7,485 bases of DNA from Actinomycetota bacterium (GCA_005885325.1 VAYX01000088.1:1-7485), one strand, 5' to 3'; shown: positions 1 through 5,322, numbered from the stretch's first letter. Notes: generated by a model not told the origin, from the letters alone. Numbers and translations are program-made.

Positions 1-138
1 GACCTCGAAGTCCGACAACCCTCCGCTCGCCAGGGCGCTCCCCAGGATCACGCTCCCGAACCCGTACAGGAACGCCCGGAGCGCCTGGATGGCCAGGATG
101 AGCTGCAGGTCGGTCCGGTCGGTTCGCGCCTGGTCCAC
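1..138 (-). CDS. N-terminus of an MFS-type transporter (partial)
   Basis: Read on the minus strand from a GTG at 138, 46 codons run without a stop to the window edge. After a short polar N-terminus (VDQARTDRTD) comes a hydrophobic stretch LQLILAIQALRAFLYGFGS, then VILGSALASGGLSDFEV. This matches the usual start of major facilitator superfamily permeases: a first membrane helix with an 'LRAFxYGFGSVxLG' pattern, then a short loop before helix 2. A GGGGG run lies about six bases before the GTG. An in-frame ATG at 171 is an alternative start but would overlap the divergent promoter region. Substrate cannot be told from this fragment. It is divergent from the DUF3566 gene, with only 35 bp between the chosen starts. 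Confidence 0.62.
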   Translation of the reverse strand, partial: MDQARTDRTDLQLILAIQALRAFLYGFGSVILGSALASGGLSDFEV

Positions 139-160
139 GTCAGCCCCCGAGCAAGGGCTC

Positions 161-173
161 CATAATCGCATCC
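161..173 (+). promoter_or_regulatory. Possible -10 element for a leaderless DUF3566 mRNA
   Basis: CATAAT at 161-166 is one of the few AT-rich words in this region and ends seven bases before the GTG at 174. Transcription would therefore start at or next to the start codon. No good Shine-Dalgarno precedes the GTG, and leaderless genes are common in actinobacteria. The complementary strand reads GATTAT (167-162), which could equally be a -10 for the divergent transporter with a leader of roughly 17 bases. No convincing -35 is visible for either direction, so this is a weak call. Confidence 0.3.
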
Positions 174-971
174 GTGAACGCCGTGGCAGGCCTCACGCTG
201 ATCGCCGTCGCCGCCGGGGCCGGGCTCTACGGGGCGTTCGTCCTGTGGGAGCGGTTGCCTCCGCGCCTGGCCGTCGCCGTGGAGGCGGCAGCCGGCGGCG
301 GGATCGCCGCGGGAGCCCTCCTGGTCCAGGAGCATGGGGGCCCCGGCGACTGGGTCGTGGCCGTAGGGGCCCTCGCCGTGCTCGTTCCCGTGCAGTGCCG
401 CGTCCTGTTCGGACCACCAGGGAACCTCTCCGCCGCCTGGGCCGGTCAAGGGTTGTTGCCGACGGGGTTCCGGCCGCGTAGAAAGACGAGGAACCCGAGG
501 AGCCCGATGGACGAACCTAGCCTGGCAACCGAGCCCGCGTCCCCAGCGGCGGCAGCAACCGTGCCCGCTCCCGAGGTCGTCGGCGCCATCCCTCCGGAGA
601 TCACGCGGGCGCCGCGGAGGCGGGCCCGCCAGACCCGGGTGGTGCTCCGGAAGGTCGGGCCGTGGTCGGTGTTCAAGTTCTCGCTGCTCTTCTACCTTTG
701 CGTGATGACCGTGATCCTGCTGGCGCTGGCCATGCTCTACGGGATCCTTGGAGCGGTGGGGGCCCTCGAGCACGTCACGGAGTTCGCCCGCAACCTGTTC
801 GCCGACAAGTCCTTCTCGATCAACGGCGGCTGGATCTTTGCCCGGCTCACGGTGCTCGGCCTGGCCATGGTGCTCATCTGGTCGCTGATCAACCTGTTCA
901 TCGCATTCCTGTACAACCTCATCTCCGACGTGATCGGCGGGATCGAGGTCACGCTGGCCGAGCGGCACTGA
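174..971 (+). CDS. DUF3566 transmembrane protein with hydrophobic N-terminal extension
   Basis: The 265-residue frame has two parts. Residues 146-265 are a clear DUF3566 domain: a basic entry (RRRARQTRVVLRKVGPWSVFK), a helix around 161-183, a soluble loop (EHVTEFARNLFADKSFSINGG), a second helix around 215-240, then the typical ending NLISDVIGGIEVTLAE. DUF3566 proteins are actinobacterial inner-membrane proteins of unknown function, usually encoded next to gyrA and tRNA-Ile; the tRNA follows here but gyrA does not precede. Residues 1-80 add three hydrophobic segments (about 3-26, 32-52, 59-79), then a polar linker. That part keeps G/C-rich third positions, so it looks coding, but I do not recognise it as part of the family. 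An ATG at 507 with GAGGAG just upstream would give a 154-residue protein of more usual form. The domain is secure; the start is not. Confidence 0.8.
   Translation: MNAVAGLTLIAVAAGAGLYGAFVLWERLPPRLAVAVEAAAGGGIAAGALLVQEHGGPGDWVVAVGALAVLVPVQCRVLFGPPGNLSAAWAGQGLLPTGFRPRRKTRNPRSPMDEPSLATEPASPAAAATVPAPEVVGAIPPEITRAPRRRARQTRVVLRKVGPWSVFKFSLLFYLCVMTVILLALAMLYGILGAVGALEHVTEFARNLFADKSFSINGGWIFARLTVLGLAMVLIWSLINLFIAFLYNLISDVIGGIEVTLAERH
497..509 (+). promoter_or_regulatory. Internal Shine-Dalgarno and ATG (alternative DUF3566 start)
   Basis: GAGGAG at 497-502 lies four bases before ATG 507-509, in frame with the 174 start (residue 112). It is a far better ribosome site than anything before 174. It would give MDEPSLATEP..., an Ala/Pro-rich disordered leader followed directly by DUF3566, as in other family members. 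Either this is the true start and the upstream frame belongs to another gene lacking its own stop, or both starts are used. Confidence 0.5.
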
Positions 972-1019
972 CGATCACGAACAGCGCTCGGAACGAGAAC
1001 GCGCAGGTCAGACGGAACA

Positions 1020-1049
1020 TTGACAGCCCGTTCGAGCCATGCGTAGGCT
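1020..1049 (+). promoter_or_regulatory. Housekeeping (sigma-70/SigA-type) promoter of tRNA-Ile
   Basis: A perfect TTGACA at 1020-1025 is followed after 18 bases by TAGGCT at 1044-1049, which fits the actinobacterial TAnnnT -10 form. Transcription would begin near 1056, about 35 bases before the mature tRNA 5' end at 1091, leaving a short leader for RNase P to remove. It lies in the 119-bp gap between the DUF3566 stop and the tRNA, where I see no gene. The same transcript would extend into the 58-aa gene. Confidence 0.75.
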
Positions 1050-1090
1050 TGGCCAGCGCCGGGGTATGAGGTCATCTGGCGGTTCTTTCG

Positions 1091-1165
1091 GGGCCTGTAG
1101 CTCAGCACGGTTAGAGCGCATCCCTGATAAGGATGAGGTCGTTGGTTCAAGTCCAACCAGGCCCA
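1091..1165 (+). tRNA. tRNA-Ile (anticodon GAU)
   Basis: A full cloverleaf can be folded by hand. Acceptor stem GGGCCTG (1091-1097) pairs with CAGGCCC (1158-1164). The D stem is GCTC/GAGC (1100-1103 with 1114-1117). The anticodon stem is CATCC/GGATG (1119-1123 with 1131-1135) around loop CTGATAA, giving anticodon GAT at 1126-1128. The T stem is GTTGG/CCAAC (1141-1145 with 1153-1157) around TTCAAGT. The discriminator is A1165. The 3' CCA is not encoded (CTG follows), so it must be added after transcription. GAU reads AUC and AUU isoleucine codons. Its place after a DUF3566 gene matches the arrangement near gyrA in many actinobacteria. Confidence 0.98.
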
Positions 1166-1187
1166 CTGCGAAAGGAGAGGAAGCCTG

Positions 1188-1364
1188 ATGGGTGAGGACA
1201 CCGGATCCGACCAGAAGAAGAAGCGCGGGTTCTTCGGAAAGCTCCTCCGCCTCGCGTTCATCGGCGCGATCGTGGCCGGGGTCGTGACGTTCTTCAAGCG
1301 CCGCCGGGGGCAGGACTTCGGCGAGGACGAATGGCAGGAGCTCCCGCCTCCCGAGGGCGGCTAG
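1188..1364 (+). CDS. 58-aa single-pass membrane protein downstream of tRNA-Ile
   Basis: A 58-residue protein: a charged N-terminus with QKKKRGFFGKLLR, one hydrophobic helix at about residues 21-36 (LRLAFIGAIVAGVVTFF), a KRRR stop-transfer cluster, and an acidic tail with DFGEDEWQELPPPEGG. A strong purine-rich ribosome site (GGAGAGG, 1174-1180) precedes the ATG. Position (right after tRNA-Ile and DUF3566), size and a tail with an acidic-W motif recall the small actinobacterial 'DLW-39' proteins near gyrA. The sequence is not close enough to assign by eye, so membership is an inference. It starts 22 bases after the tRNA, shares the tRNA promoter and is closed by its own terminator. Function unknown; the basic cluster suggests a cytoplasmic C-terminus or lipid contact. 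Confidence 0.85.
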   Translation: MGEDTGSDQKKKRGFFGKLLRLAFIGAIVAGVVTFFKRRRGQDFGEDEWQELPPPEGG

Positions 1365-1388
1365 GTCTCGCACACCGTGACGTGGGCG

Positions 1389-1418
1389 AAGGGCCCGTGC
1401 CGGGCGGCACGGGCCCTT
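1389..1418 (+). terminator. Rho-independent terminator of the tRNA-Ile / small-protein unit
   Basis: AAGGGCCCGTGCC (1389-1401) pairs perfectly with GGCACGGGCCCTT (1406-1418) around a four-base loop GGGC: 13 pairs, mostly G-C, followed by the pyrimidine run CTCCTTTCC. It lies 24 bases after the stop of the 58-aa gene and ahead of the GNAT gene, separating the two transcription units. Confidence 0.85.
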
Positions 1419-1447
1419 CTCCTTTCCTGGCCGTGATCGGTGCCCGG

Positions 1448-1453
1448 TAGACT
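1448..1453 (+). promoter_or_regulatory. Possible -10 element of the GNAT-racemase pair
   Basis: TAGACT fits TAnnnT and ends nine bases before the ATG at 1463, which would give a leaderless or nearly leaderless mRNA. No Shine-Dalgarno is visible before this ATG, in line with that idea. No -35 hexamer is recognisable at the expected distance, and the adjoining terminator leaves little room for one. Weak. Confidence 0.3.
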
Positions 1454-1462
1454 CCCCGCGCC

Positions 1463-2323
1463 ATGGCGGTGAACGCGGCGTGGAAGCAGGCGGAGGACGC
1501 CGCCGGTGCAGCCGGCATCGAGCTTCGGCCCCTCATGACACTCGAGGATGCCGACAGGATCCTCCACGTCATGGTCGCGACGTGGGGCGAGCACCAGCTG
1601 GTTCCCCGGGAGATGATCCGGGCCCTGGCCGATAGCGGAAACGTCCCGTACGGAGCCTTCCGAGGCGACGAGCTCGTCGGGTACGTGCTCGGGTGGATGG
1701 CGCTGGACGCGGACGGGCCCCACGTCCACTCGCACATGCTGGCGGTGCTCCCGGGGTCGCGGTCCGGTGGCGTGGGCTACGCGTTGAAGCTCGCGCAACG
1801 GGCCCAGGGCCTGGAAGCGGGTTATGGCGTGGTCCGATGGACGTTCGATCCACTCCAGGCGCGAAACGCCCACTTCAACCTGAACAAGCTCGGGGTGCTG
1901 TGCGACCGGTTCCACCGGGACTTCTACGGCGCGATGAGCGATGCGCTCAACCGCGGCGACCGGAGCGACCGGCTCGTCGCGAGATGGGACCTGGATCGAG
2001 CGATCGGCCCCTCCGCGATCCCGAGCGGGCCGCACGTCGTCGATGCACTCCGCGCGAGCGGGTCGCCCGAGCTTCCGAAACCGGAGCGAGGGGAGGAGCC
2101 GGATTTCCCTTCGCGCGGGATCGTGCGGGTGAGCATCCCTGCCGATTACTCGGGACTGAGGGAGCGGGATCCCGGTCTCGCCTCTGCATGGCGAGACGCC
2201 GTGGGCGAGGTCCTCGAGAAGTGTTTCGACGTCGGCACGATCGTGGTGGGCCTCGATCGCGACCCCGCCGGCCCGAGGTACGTCCTCGCTGTTCCCGCAA
2301 CCGCGGCGGGTGGATCGGCATGA
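1463..2323 (+). CDS. COG3375-type GNAT acyltransferase (candidate amino acid N-succinyltransferase)
   Basis: A 286-residue GNAT-fold protein. Residues 20-80 carry the N-terminal strand-helix part (IELRPLMTLEDADRILHVM, then YGAFRGDELVGYVLGW). Residues 89-110 are the acyl-CoA binding segment (HSHMLAVLPGSRSGGVGYAL), with the Arg/Gly-rich phosphate loop. Then come WTFDPLQARNAHFNLNKLG (126-144) and SDRLVARWDL (168-177), which I associate with the large COG3375 GNATs, and a C-terminal domain (about 220-280, VRVSIPADYSGLRERD onward). Its stop overlaps the start of the racemase gene (ATGA). In Geobacillus kaustophilus a GNAT beside such a racemase was proposed to succinylate D-amino acids using succinyl-CoA; the same role is inferred here. 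An N-acetyltransferase is the alternative. Cytoplasmic, no signal peptide. Confidence 0.85.
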   Translation: MAVNAAWKQAEDAAGAAGIELRPLMTLEDADRILHVMVATWGEHQLVPREMIRALADSGNVPYGAFRGDELVGYVLGWMALDADGPHVHSHMLAVLPGSRSGGVGYALKLAQRAQGLEAGYGVVRWTFDPLQARNAHFNLNKLGVLCDRFHRDFYGAMSDALNRGDRSDRLVARWDLDRAIGPSAIPSGPHVVDALRASGSPELPKPERGEEPDFPSRGIVRVSIPADYSGLRERDPGLASAWRDAVGEVLEKCFDVGTIVVGLDRDPAGPRYVLAVPATAAGGSA

Positions 2324-3432
2324 CCCTCGTTCGAGCGATCGAGCTTCGCCTGATCACGCTTCCTCTCGTTCGCCCGTTCCGAACGAGCTTCAGCCAGGAG
2401 ACAGAGAAGGAATGCATCCTGGCCAGGGTGGAGACCGATGACGCCGAGGGGTGGGGCGAGTGCGTCGCCGGGCCGGACCCCGGCTTCTCCGAGGAGTTCA
2501 ACGAGGGAGCGTGGTTCCTCCTCCGGGACTTCCTTGCCCCGGCGCTGTTCGCGGCCAGCGAGGTCCGGGCCGAGGACGTCGAAAGCGTCTTCGCCTTCGT
2601 CCGGGGAAACCCGATGGCCAAGGCCACGCTAGCGAACGCGGTCCTGGACGCGGAGCTCCGAGCCCGCGGCGTGTCCCTCGCGGCGTACCTCGGCGCCGAC
2701 AAGGATCGCGTGGCGTGCGGCGTGTCGGTCGGCATCCCGCCGACGACCGAGCAGCTTCTGGACCAGGTGGCCGGGTACCTGGCCGAGGGATATCGCCGCA
2801 TCAAGCTGAAGATCGAACCGGGCCTCGACGTCGAGCGCGTCGCCGCCGTCCGGGAGGCGAATCCACACGCGAGCCTCTCGGTCGATGCGAACGCGGCCTA
2901 TTCACTCGACGATGTCACGACCTTTCGGGCGCTCGATGGCTTCGACCTGCTGATGGTGGAGCAGCCGCTCCATCACGACGACCTGGTGGAGCACGCGAAG
3001 CTCCAGCGCGAGATCCGGACCGACATCTGCCTCGACGAGTCGATCCGATCGGCCGCCGATGCCGAGGCGGCGATCGAGCTCGGCTCGTGCCGCATCGTGA
3101 ACGTCAAGCAGGGCAGGGTGGGCGGGCTGGGGGAGGCGAGGAGGATCCACGACACCTGCGTCACTCGAGGGGTCCCCGTGTGGTGCGGGGGGATGCTCGA
3201 GACTGGGATCGGCAGGGCCACCAACCTGGCGCTCGCCGCCCTCCCCGGCTTCGTGCTCCCCGGCGACACCAGCGCGAGCGAGCGGTACTTCCATGAGGAC
3301 ATCACCGAGCCGTTCCGGATGGATCCCGACGGGACGATGGCGGTCCCCGGCGGGCCGGGCATCGGCGTGGACCCGCTGCCCGACCGGCTGGCCCAGACCA
3401 CCCTGCGGACGGAGGTCCTGAAGAAAGAGTGA
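2320..3432 (+). CDS. menC: N-succinylamino acid racemase / o-succinylbenzoate synthase (enolase superfamily)
   Basis: A 370-residue member of the NSAR/OSBS subgroup, the usual length. An N-terminal capping domain (1-125) is followed by the barrel with all catalytic residues: KLK at 162-164 (general base Lys164), metal ligands Asp189 (SVDANAAY), Glu214 (VEQPL) and Asp239 (LDESI), and the opposite base Lys263 (NVKQGRVGG). These positions nearly coincide with those of the Amycolatopsis enzyme. Family enzymes abstract the alpha proton, either dehydrating SHCHC to o-succinylbenzoate for menaquinone or racemising N-succinylamino acids; many do both. The overlapping GNAT gene favours racemisation, while absence of other men genes nearby makes the menaquinone role unproven. 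No M20-type desuccinylase is in the window. The ATG at 2320 is chosen because it fits the family N-terminus (MTLVRAIELRLITLPLVRPF) and overlaps the preceding stop. Confidence 0.93.
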   Translation: MTLVRAIELRLITLPLVRPFRTSFSQETEKECILARVETDDAEGWGECVAGPDPGFSEEFNEGAWFLLRDFLAPALFAASEVRAEDVESVFAFVRGNPMAKATLANAVLDAELRARGVSLAAYLGADKDRVACGVSVGIPPTTEQLLDQVAGYLAEGYRRIKLKIEPGLDVERVAAVREANPHASLSVDANAAYSLDDVTTFRALDGFDLLMVEQPLHHDDLVEHAKLQREIRTDICLDESIRSAADAEAAIELGSCRIVNVKQGRVGGLGEARRIHDTCVTRGVPVWCGGMLETGIGRATNLALAALPGFVLPGDTSASERYFHEDITEPFRMDPDGTMAVPGGPGIGVDPLPDRLAQTTLRTEVLKKE

Positions 3433-3486
3433 CAAGAAGGCGGCCCCGGCTTGACCGGGGAGCCGGGCGCCCCCTACAGTTCGAAA

Positions 3487-3526
3487 CGAGAGGCCGCTGG
3501 GACCTTCGGGTTCTGGCGGCTTCTCG
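3487..3526 (+). terminator. Long UUCG-capped hairpin, probable terminator of the GNAT-racemase operon
   Basis: Bases 3487-3504 pair without interruption with 3509-3526: 18 pairs, closed by the very stable C(UUCG)G tetraloop. Four are G-U wobbles (3492:3521, 3498:3515, 3499:3514, 3501:3512), which pair only in plus-strand RNA, so the structure is read in that direction. CTTTCCCC follows the stem and AAA precedes it. It starts 54 bases after the racemase stop and ends 36 bases before the next promoter. A terminator is most likely; an mRNA 3'-end stabiliser is possible given the modest T tract. Confidence 0.72.
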
Positions 3527-3562
3527 CTTTCCCCGACCCGTGCGCCCGGGCCTTCGATGTGC

Positions 3563-3590
3563 TTGACCCCTGCCGGTACCCGGGTACTTT
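3563..3590 (+). promoter_or_regulatory. Promoter of the repeat-protein / Mau-like operon, with overlapping palindrome
   Basis: TTGACC (3563-3568) and TACTTT (3585-3590) are separated by 16 bases and fit a SigA-type promoter. Transcription would begin near 3597, giving a leader of about 60 bases before the ATG at 3657. The perfect 12-bp palindrome GTACCCGGGTAC (3576-3587) fills the downstream half of the spacer and the first bases of the -10, an ideal place for a repressor. The rest of the 224-bp gap (3433-3656) holds the UUCG hairpin, a weaker inverted repeat (CCCCGG/CCGGGG, 3444-3460), and no gene I can support. Confidence 0.6.
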
Positions 3591-3656
3591 GCGAGAAGTG
3601 GCTGGTCGCGCCATGCTAGCGGCGAGCACCGGCGGCTGGCAGCGAGGGGTAGAACC

Positions 3657-4277
3657 ATGAAGAAGCGCGTCGTGCGCACGGGCGAGATCGAGGTCGAGGA
3701 TTCGCAAGGGCGGGTGCGGGCCCGGCTGGGGGTGACGAACGACGATTCCCCGTTCGTTGCTTTCTACGGCCCGGACGAGCGGCTGCGCGCCCGGTTCGGG
3801 GTCCAGCTCGACGGATCCGCCGGCCTGGCCATCGCCGACGACGAGGGAAAGGTCCGAGCCACCTTCGGCCTGTTCTCCGACGGCTCGGCGAGCATGGCCA
3901 TGGTGGACCAGAACGGGAAGGTCCGGGCGAAGTTCGGGCTGTCGACCGAGGGCTCGCCGACGCTCGCGCTCCGGAACAAAGACGGGCAGCTCGGCTTCGT
4001 GTACAGCCTGGCGCAGCAGGGATCTCCCACCATCTCGCTCCAGGACGAGGACGGGAAGGTGCGGGCACGGCTGGGCCTGGCCGCCGAGGGCTCGCCCATC
4101 CTGCGCCTGTTGAACAAGGACGGCGAGCTCCGGGCCATCATGGGACTCACGGCGGAGGGCACGCCGGTCATCCAGTTCATGGACAAGAAGGGGGAGCCGA
4201 CCTGGATGGCCCCGGAGAAGCTCCCCATCGAGGACATGTCCGAGGAGGAGCCCGTCCCTCCGCAAGGGGAGGACTAG
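3657..4277 (+). CDS. Tandem 23-residue repeat protein, function unknown
   Basis: A 206-residue protein, almost wholly made of seven gapless 23-residue repeats (residues 16-176) with an eighth partial copy (177-188). The consensus is roughly xDGKVRARxGLxxEGSPxLxLxD: two short alternating strands (RARxGL and PxLxL) joined by EGSP and DxDG turns. This suggests stacked beta hairpins or a beta-solenoid; that fold is an inference. Repeat 5 departs from the rest (GFVYSL instead of RARLGL), and repeat 1 has DDSP at the turn. There is no signal peptide or membrane helix, so it is probably cytoplasmic. The C-terminus is acidic (EDMSEEEPVPPQGED). GAGGGG at 3644-3649 supports the ATG. It is first in the Mau-like operon, with the next gene five bases on. 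I recall similar repeats in uncharacterised bacterial proteins but know of no assigned function. Confidence 0.9.
   Translation: MKKRVVRTGEIEVEDSQGRVRARLGVTNDDSPFVAFYGPDERLRARFGVQLDGSAGLAIADDEGKVRATFGLFSDGSASMAMVDQNGKVRAKFGLSTEGSPTLALRNKDGQLGFVYSLAQQGSPTISLQDEDGKVRARLGLAAEGSPILRLLNKDGELRAIMGLTAEGTPVIQFMDKKGEPTWMAPEKLPIEDMSEEEPVPPQGED
3702..4184 (+). repeat. Seven 69-bp coding repeats
   Basis: The 23-residue protein repeats correspond to seven 69-bp DNA units without indels. Units differ enough to be old, but some words are kept exactly: CCGAGGGCTCGCC occurs at 3946-3958 and 4084-4096, 138 bp (two units) apart. ACGGGAAGGT recurs at the start of units 4 and 6 in the same phase. Confidence 0.88.
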
Positions 4278-4282
4278 CGCTC

Positions 4283-4795
4283 GTGCCGGGCTGGTGGATG
4301 GCAGCCTTCGCCGTCCAGTGGCTCCTGCTCATCGCCCTGTGCATCGTGGTCGTTGCCCTGGCCCGCCAGGTCGGCGTCCTGCACCTTCGGCTCGGGCCGC
4401 TCGGTGCCCTGGAGATCGACGAGGAGGGTCCGCCGCTCGGCCAGACCCCCCCGCTGCTTCGCGCCAGCGCTGAGGACGGCTCGGCCGTCGTCCTGGGAGG
4501 CCCGGGGGATGGCCGCCTGGTCGTGTTCGAGTCCCCGACCTGCCCGGTGTGCGAGCAGGTGCGCCCGTCGGTGCCCGCCGCGGCGGCGGCGGCCGGGCTG
4601 GTCCCGCAGGTCGTGTCCGATCCGGAGGCCGAGCGGGCCTGGGCCGTCCCGGGCGTGCCGTTCGTCGTGATCCTTGACCCGTCCGGCGTGGTGAGGGCGA
4701 AGGGCACGGTGAACGACCTGGAACAGCTGGAGGGGCTGGTCGACACGGCCGCCCGCCGCACGTCCTCTGAGCTCCAGGAGGCCCGGGCGGGCTGA
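4283..4795 (+). CDS. MauD-like membrane-anchored thioredoxin-fold protein
   Basis: A 170-residue protein with an N-terminal membrane anchor (about 6-27, MAAFAVQWLLLIALCIVVV). It is followed by ALARQVGVLHLRLGPLGALEI, the linker typical of MauD proteins, and then a thioredoxin-like domain on the outer side. The redox site is CPVC (Cys87, Cys90), after LVVFESPT; the cis-proline is probably Pro126 (GVPFVVI). MauD is required for maturation and disulfide formation of the methylamine dehydrogenase small subunit; here it presumably serves the cysteine-rich protein encoded next. It is somewhat shorter than typical MauD. The GTG start follows GGGGAGG (4266-4272), overlapping the end of the repeat gene. 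Its TGA shares one base with the next ATG (TGATG), a sign of coupled translation. Confidence 0.87.
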   Translation: MPGWWMAAFAVQWLLLIALCIVVVALARQVGVLHLRLGPLGALEIDEEGPPLGQTPPLLRASAEDGSAVVLGGPGDGRLVVFESPTCPVCEQVRPSVPAAAAAAGLVPQVVSDPEAERAWAVPGVPFVVILDPSGVVRAKGTVNDLEQLEGLVDTAARRTSSELQEARAG

Positions 4796-5322
4796 TGCGC
4801 CCCGAGCTCGCCCGCGTTCCCGTCGAGCTTGCCCGCCGGACGAGCAGGCGCTCGTTCCTGAGCAAGGTGGGACGGGCCGTCGTCGCCCTGGTCGGCGGTT
4901 CCTTCGTCGCCGTCGCGCTCGCGCCGGAGCGGGCGGAAGCGCACCACATCTGCGGCCACCTCTACACCACGGGATCGTGTCCGCACCCGTTCTTCCCGCT
5001 CACCAGGGTGGACGCGTTCGGCTGGCCGGTGCACCCGGTGCACGGCTACCCGGTGGACGACGACGGCCGCATCTACACCGACCGCCGGCAGCGACGACGG
5101 AAGATCTGCCAGACCCGGGTTCCCGACGAGTATCCGGGGGTGAAGGATCCCCGGTACGGCGGTGGCTGGAGCCGATGCTGCGCCGGGCGGGTCCGCCACA
5201 TCCAGGACTGCTGCTCGAGCTCGACGATCCGGATCAACGGCGACGCCTCGGTCCGGGGGTACTGCCCGGACGGCCTTCGGGTCTTCTGCATCGCGTACCG
5301 GGAGCTCAACGTGGCATGTTGA
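4795..5322 (+). CDS. Tat-exported cysteine-rich protein, MauA (methylamine dehydrogenase light chain)-like
   Basis: A 175-residue protein. The N-terminus has a twin-arginine signal (TSRRSFLSKVGRAVVALVGGS, with a likely cleavage site after ERAEA at about residue 49). The mature part holds ten cysteines: 53, 62, 105, 128, 129, 139, 140, 157, 165 and 175, in motifs ICGHLYTTGSCP, SRCCAGR, QDCC, RINGDASVRGYC and FCIAY. True MauA also has a Tat leader of 'TSRRS' type, many disulfides and paired cysteines, and carries the tryptophan tryptophylquinone made from two Trp. This mature chain has just two Trp (77 and 125), but their surroundings do not match the MauA sites as I remember them. Gene order with MauD- and MauE-type genes supports kinship. 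It is best called MauA-like; catalysis is unproven and no MauB gene is present. A lone exported structural or electron-carrier role is possible. Confidence 0.8.
   Translation: MRPELARVPVELARRTSRRSFLSKVGRAVVALVGGSFVAVALAPERAEAHHICGHLYTTGSCPHPFFPLTRVDAFGWPVHPVHGYPVDDDGRIYTDRRQRRRKICQTRVPDEYPGVKDPRYGGGWSRCCAGRVRHIQDCCSSSTIRINGDASVRGYCPDGLRVFCIAYRELNVAC

Noticed and set aside
48..968. Long open frame on the minus strand across the DUF3566 gene
   Set aside because: Its translation is rich in Arg, Gly, His and Asp with no domain pattern, and it lies antisense to a clear DUF3566 coding region.
1091..1165. tRNA-Ile as an integration site of a mobile element
   Set aside because: No integrase gene, no repeat of the tRNA 3' end in the window, and the neighbouring genes fit ordinary chromosomal synteny.
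1693..2319. Upstream in-frame extension of the racemase gene
   Set aside because: It translates to Arg/Pro-rich sequence inside the GNAT gene in another frame; the ATG at 2320 fits the enolase-superfamily N-terminus exactly.
3444..3460. CCCCGG/CCGGGG inverted repeat after the racemase gene
   Set aside because: Only six pairs and no following T tract; the UUCG hairpin 27 bases further on is a much better terminator.
3657..4277. MORN or pentapeptide repeat assignment for the repeat protein
   Set aside because: MORN units are also about 23 residues, but their Gly-x-Tyr-x-Gly pattern is absent; the period excludes pentapeptide repeats.
4795..5322. Calling the protein a true methylamine dehydrogenase small subunit
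   Set aside because: The two Trp do not sit in the MauA motifs as I know them and no heavy chain is encoded nearby; only kinship is claimed.
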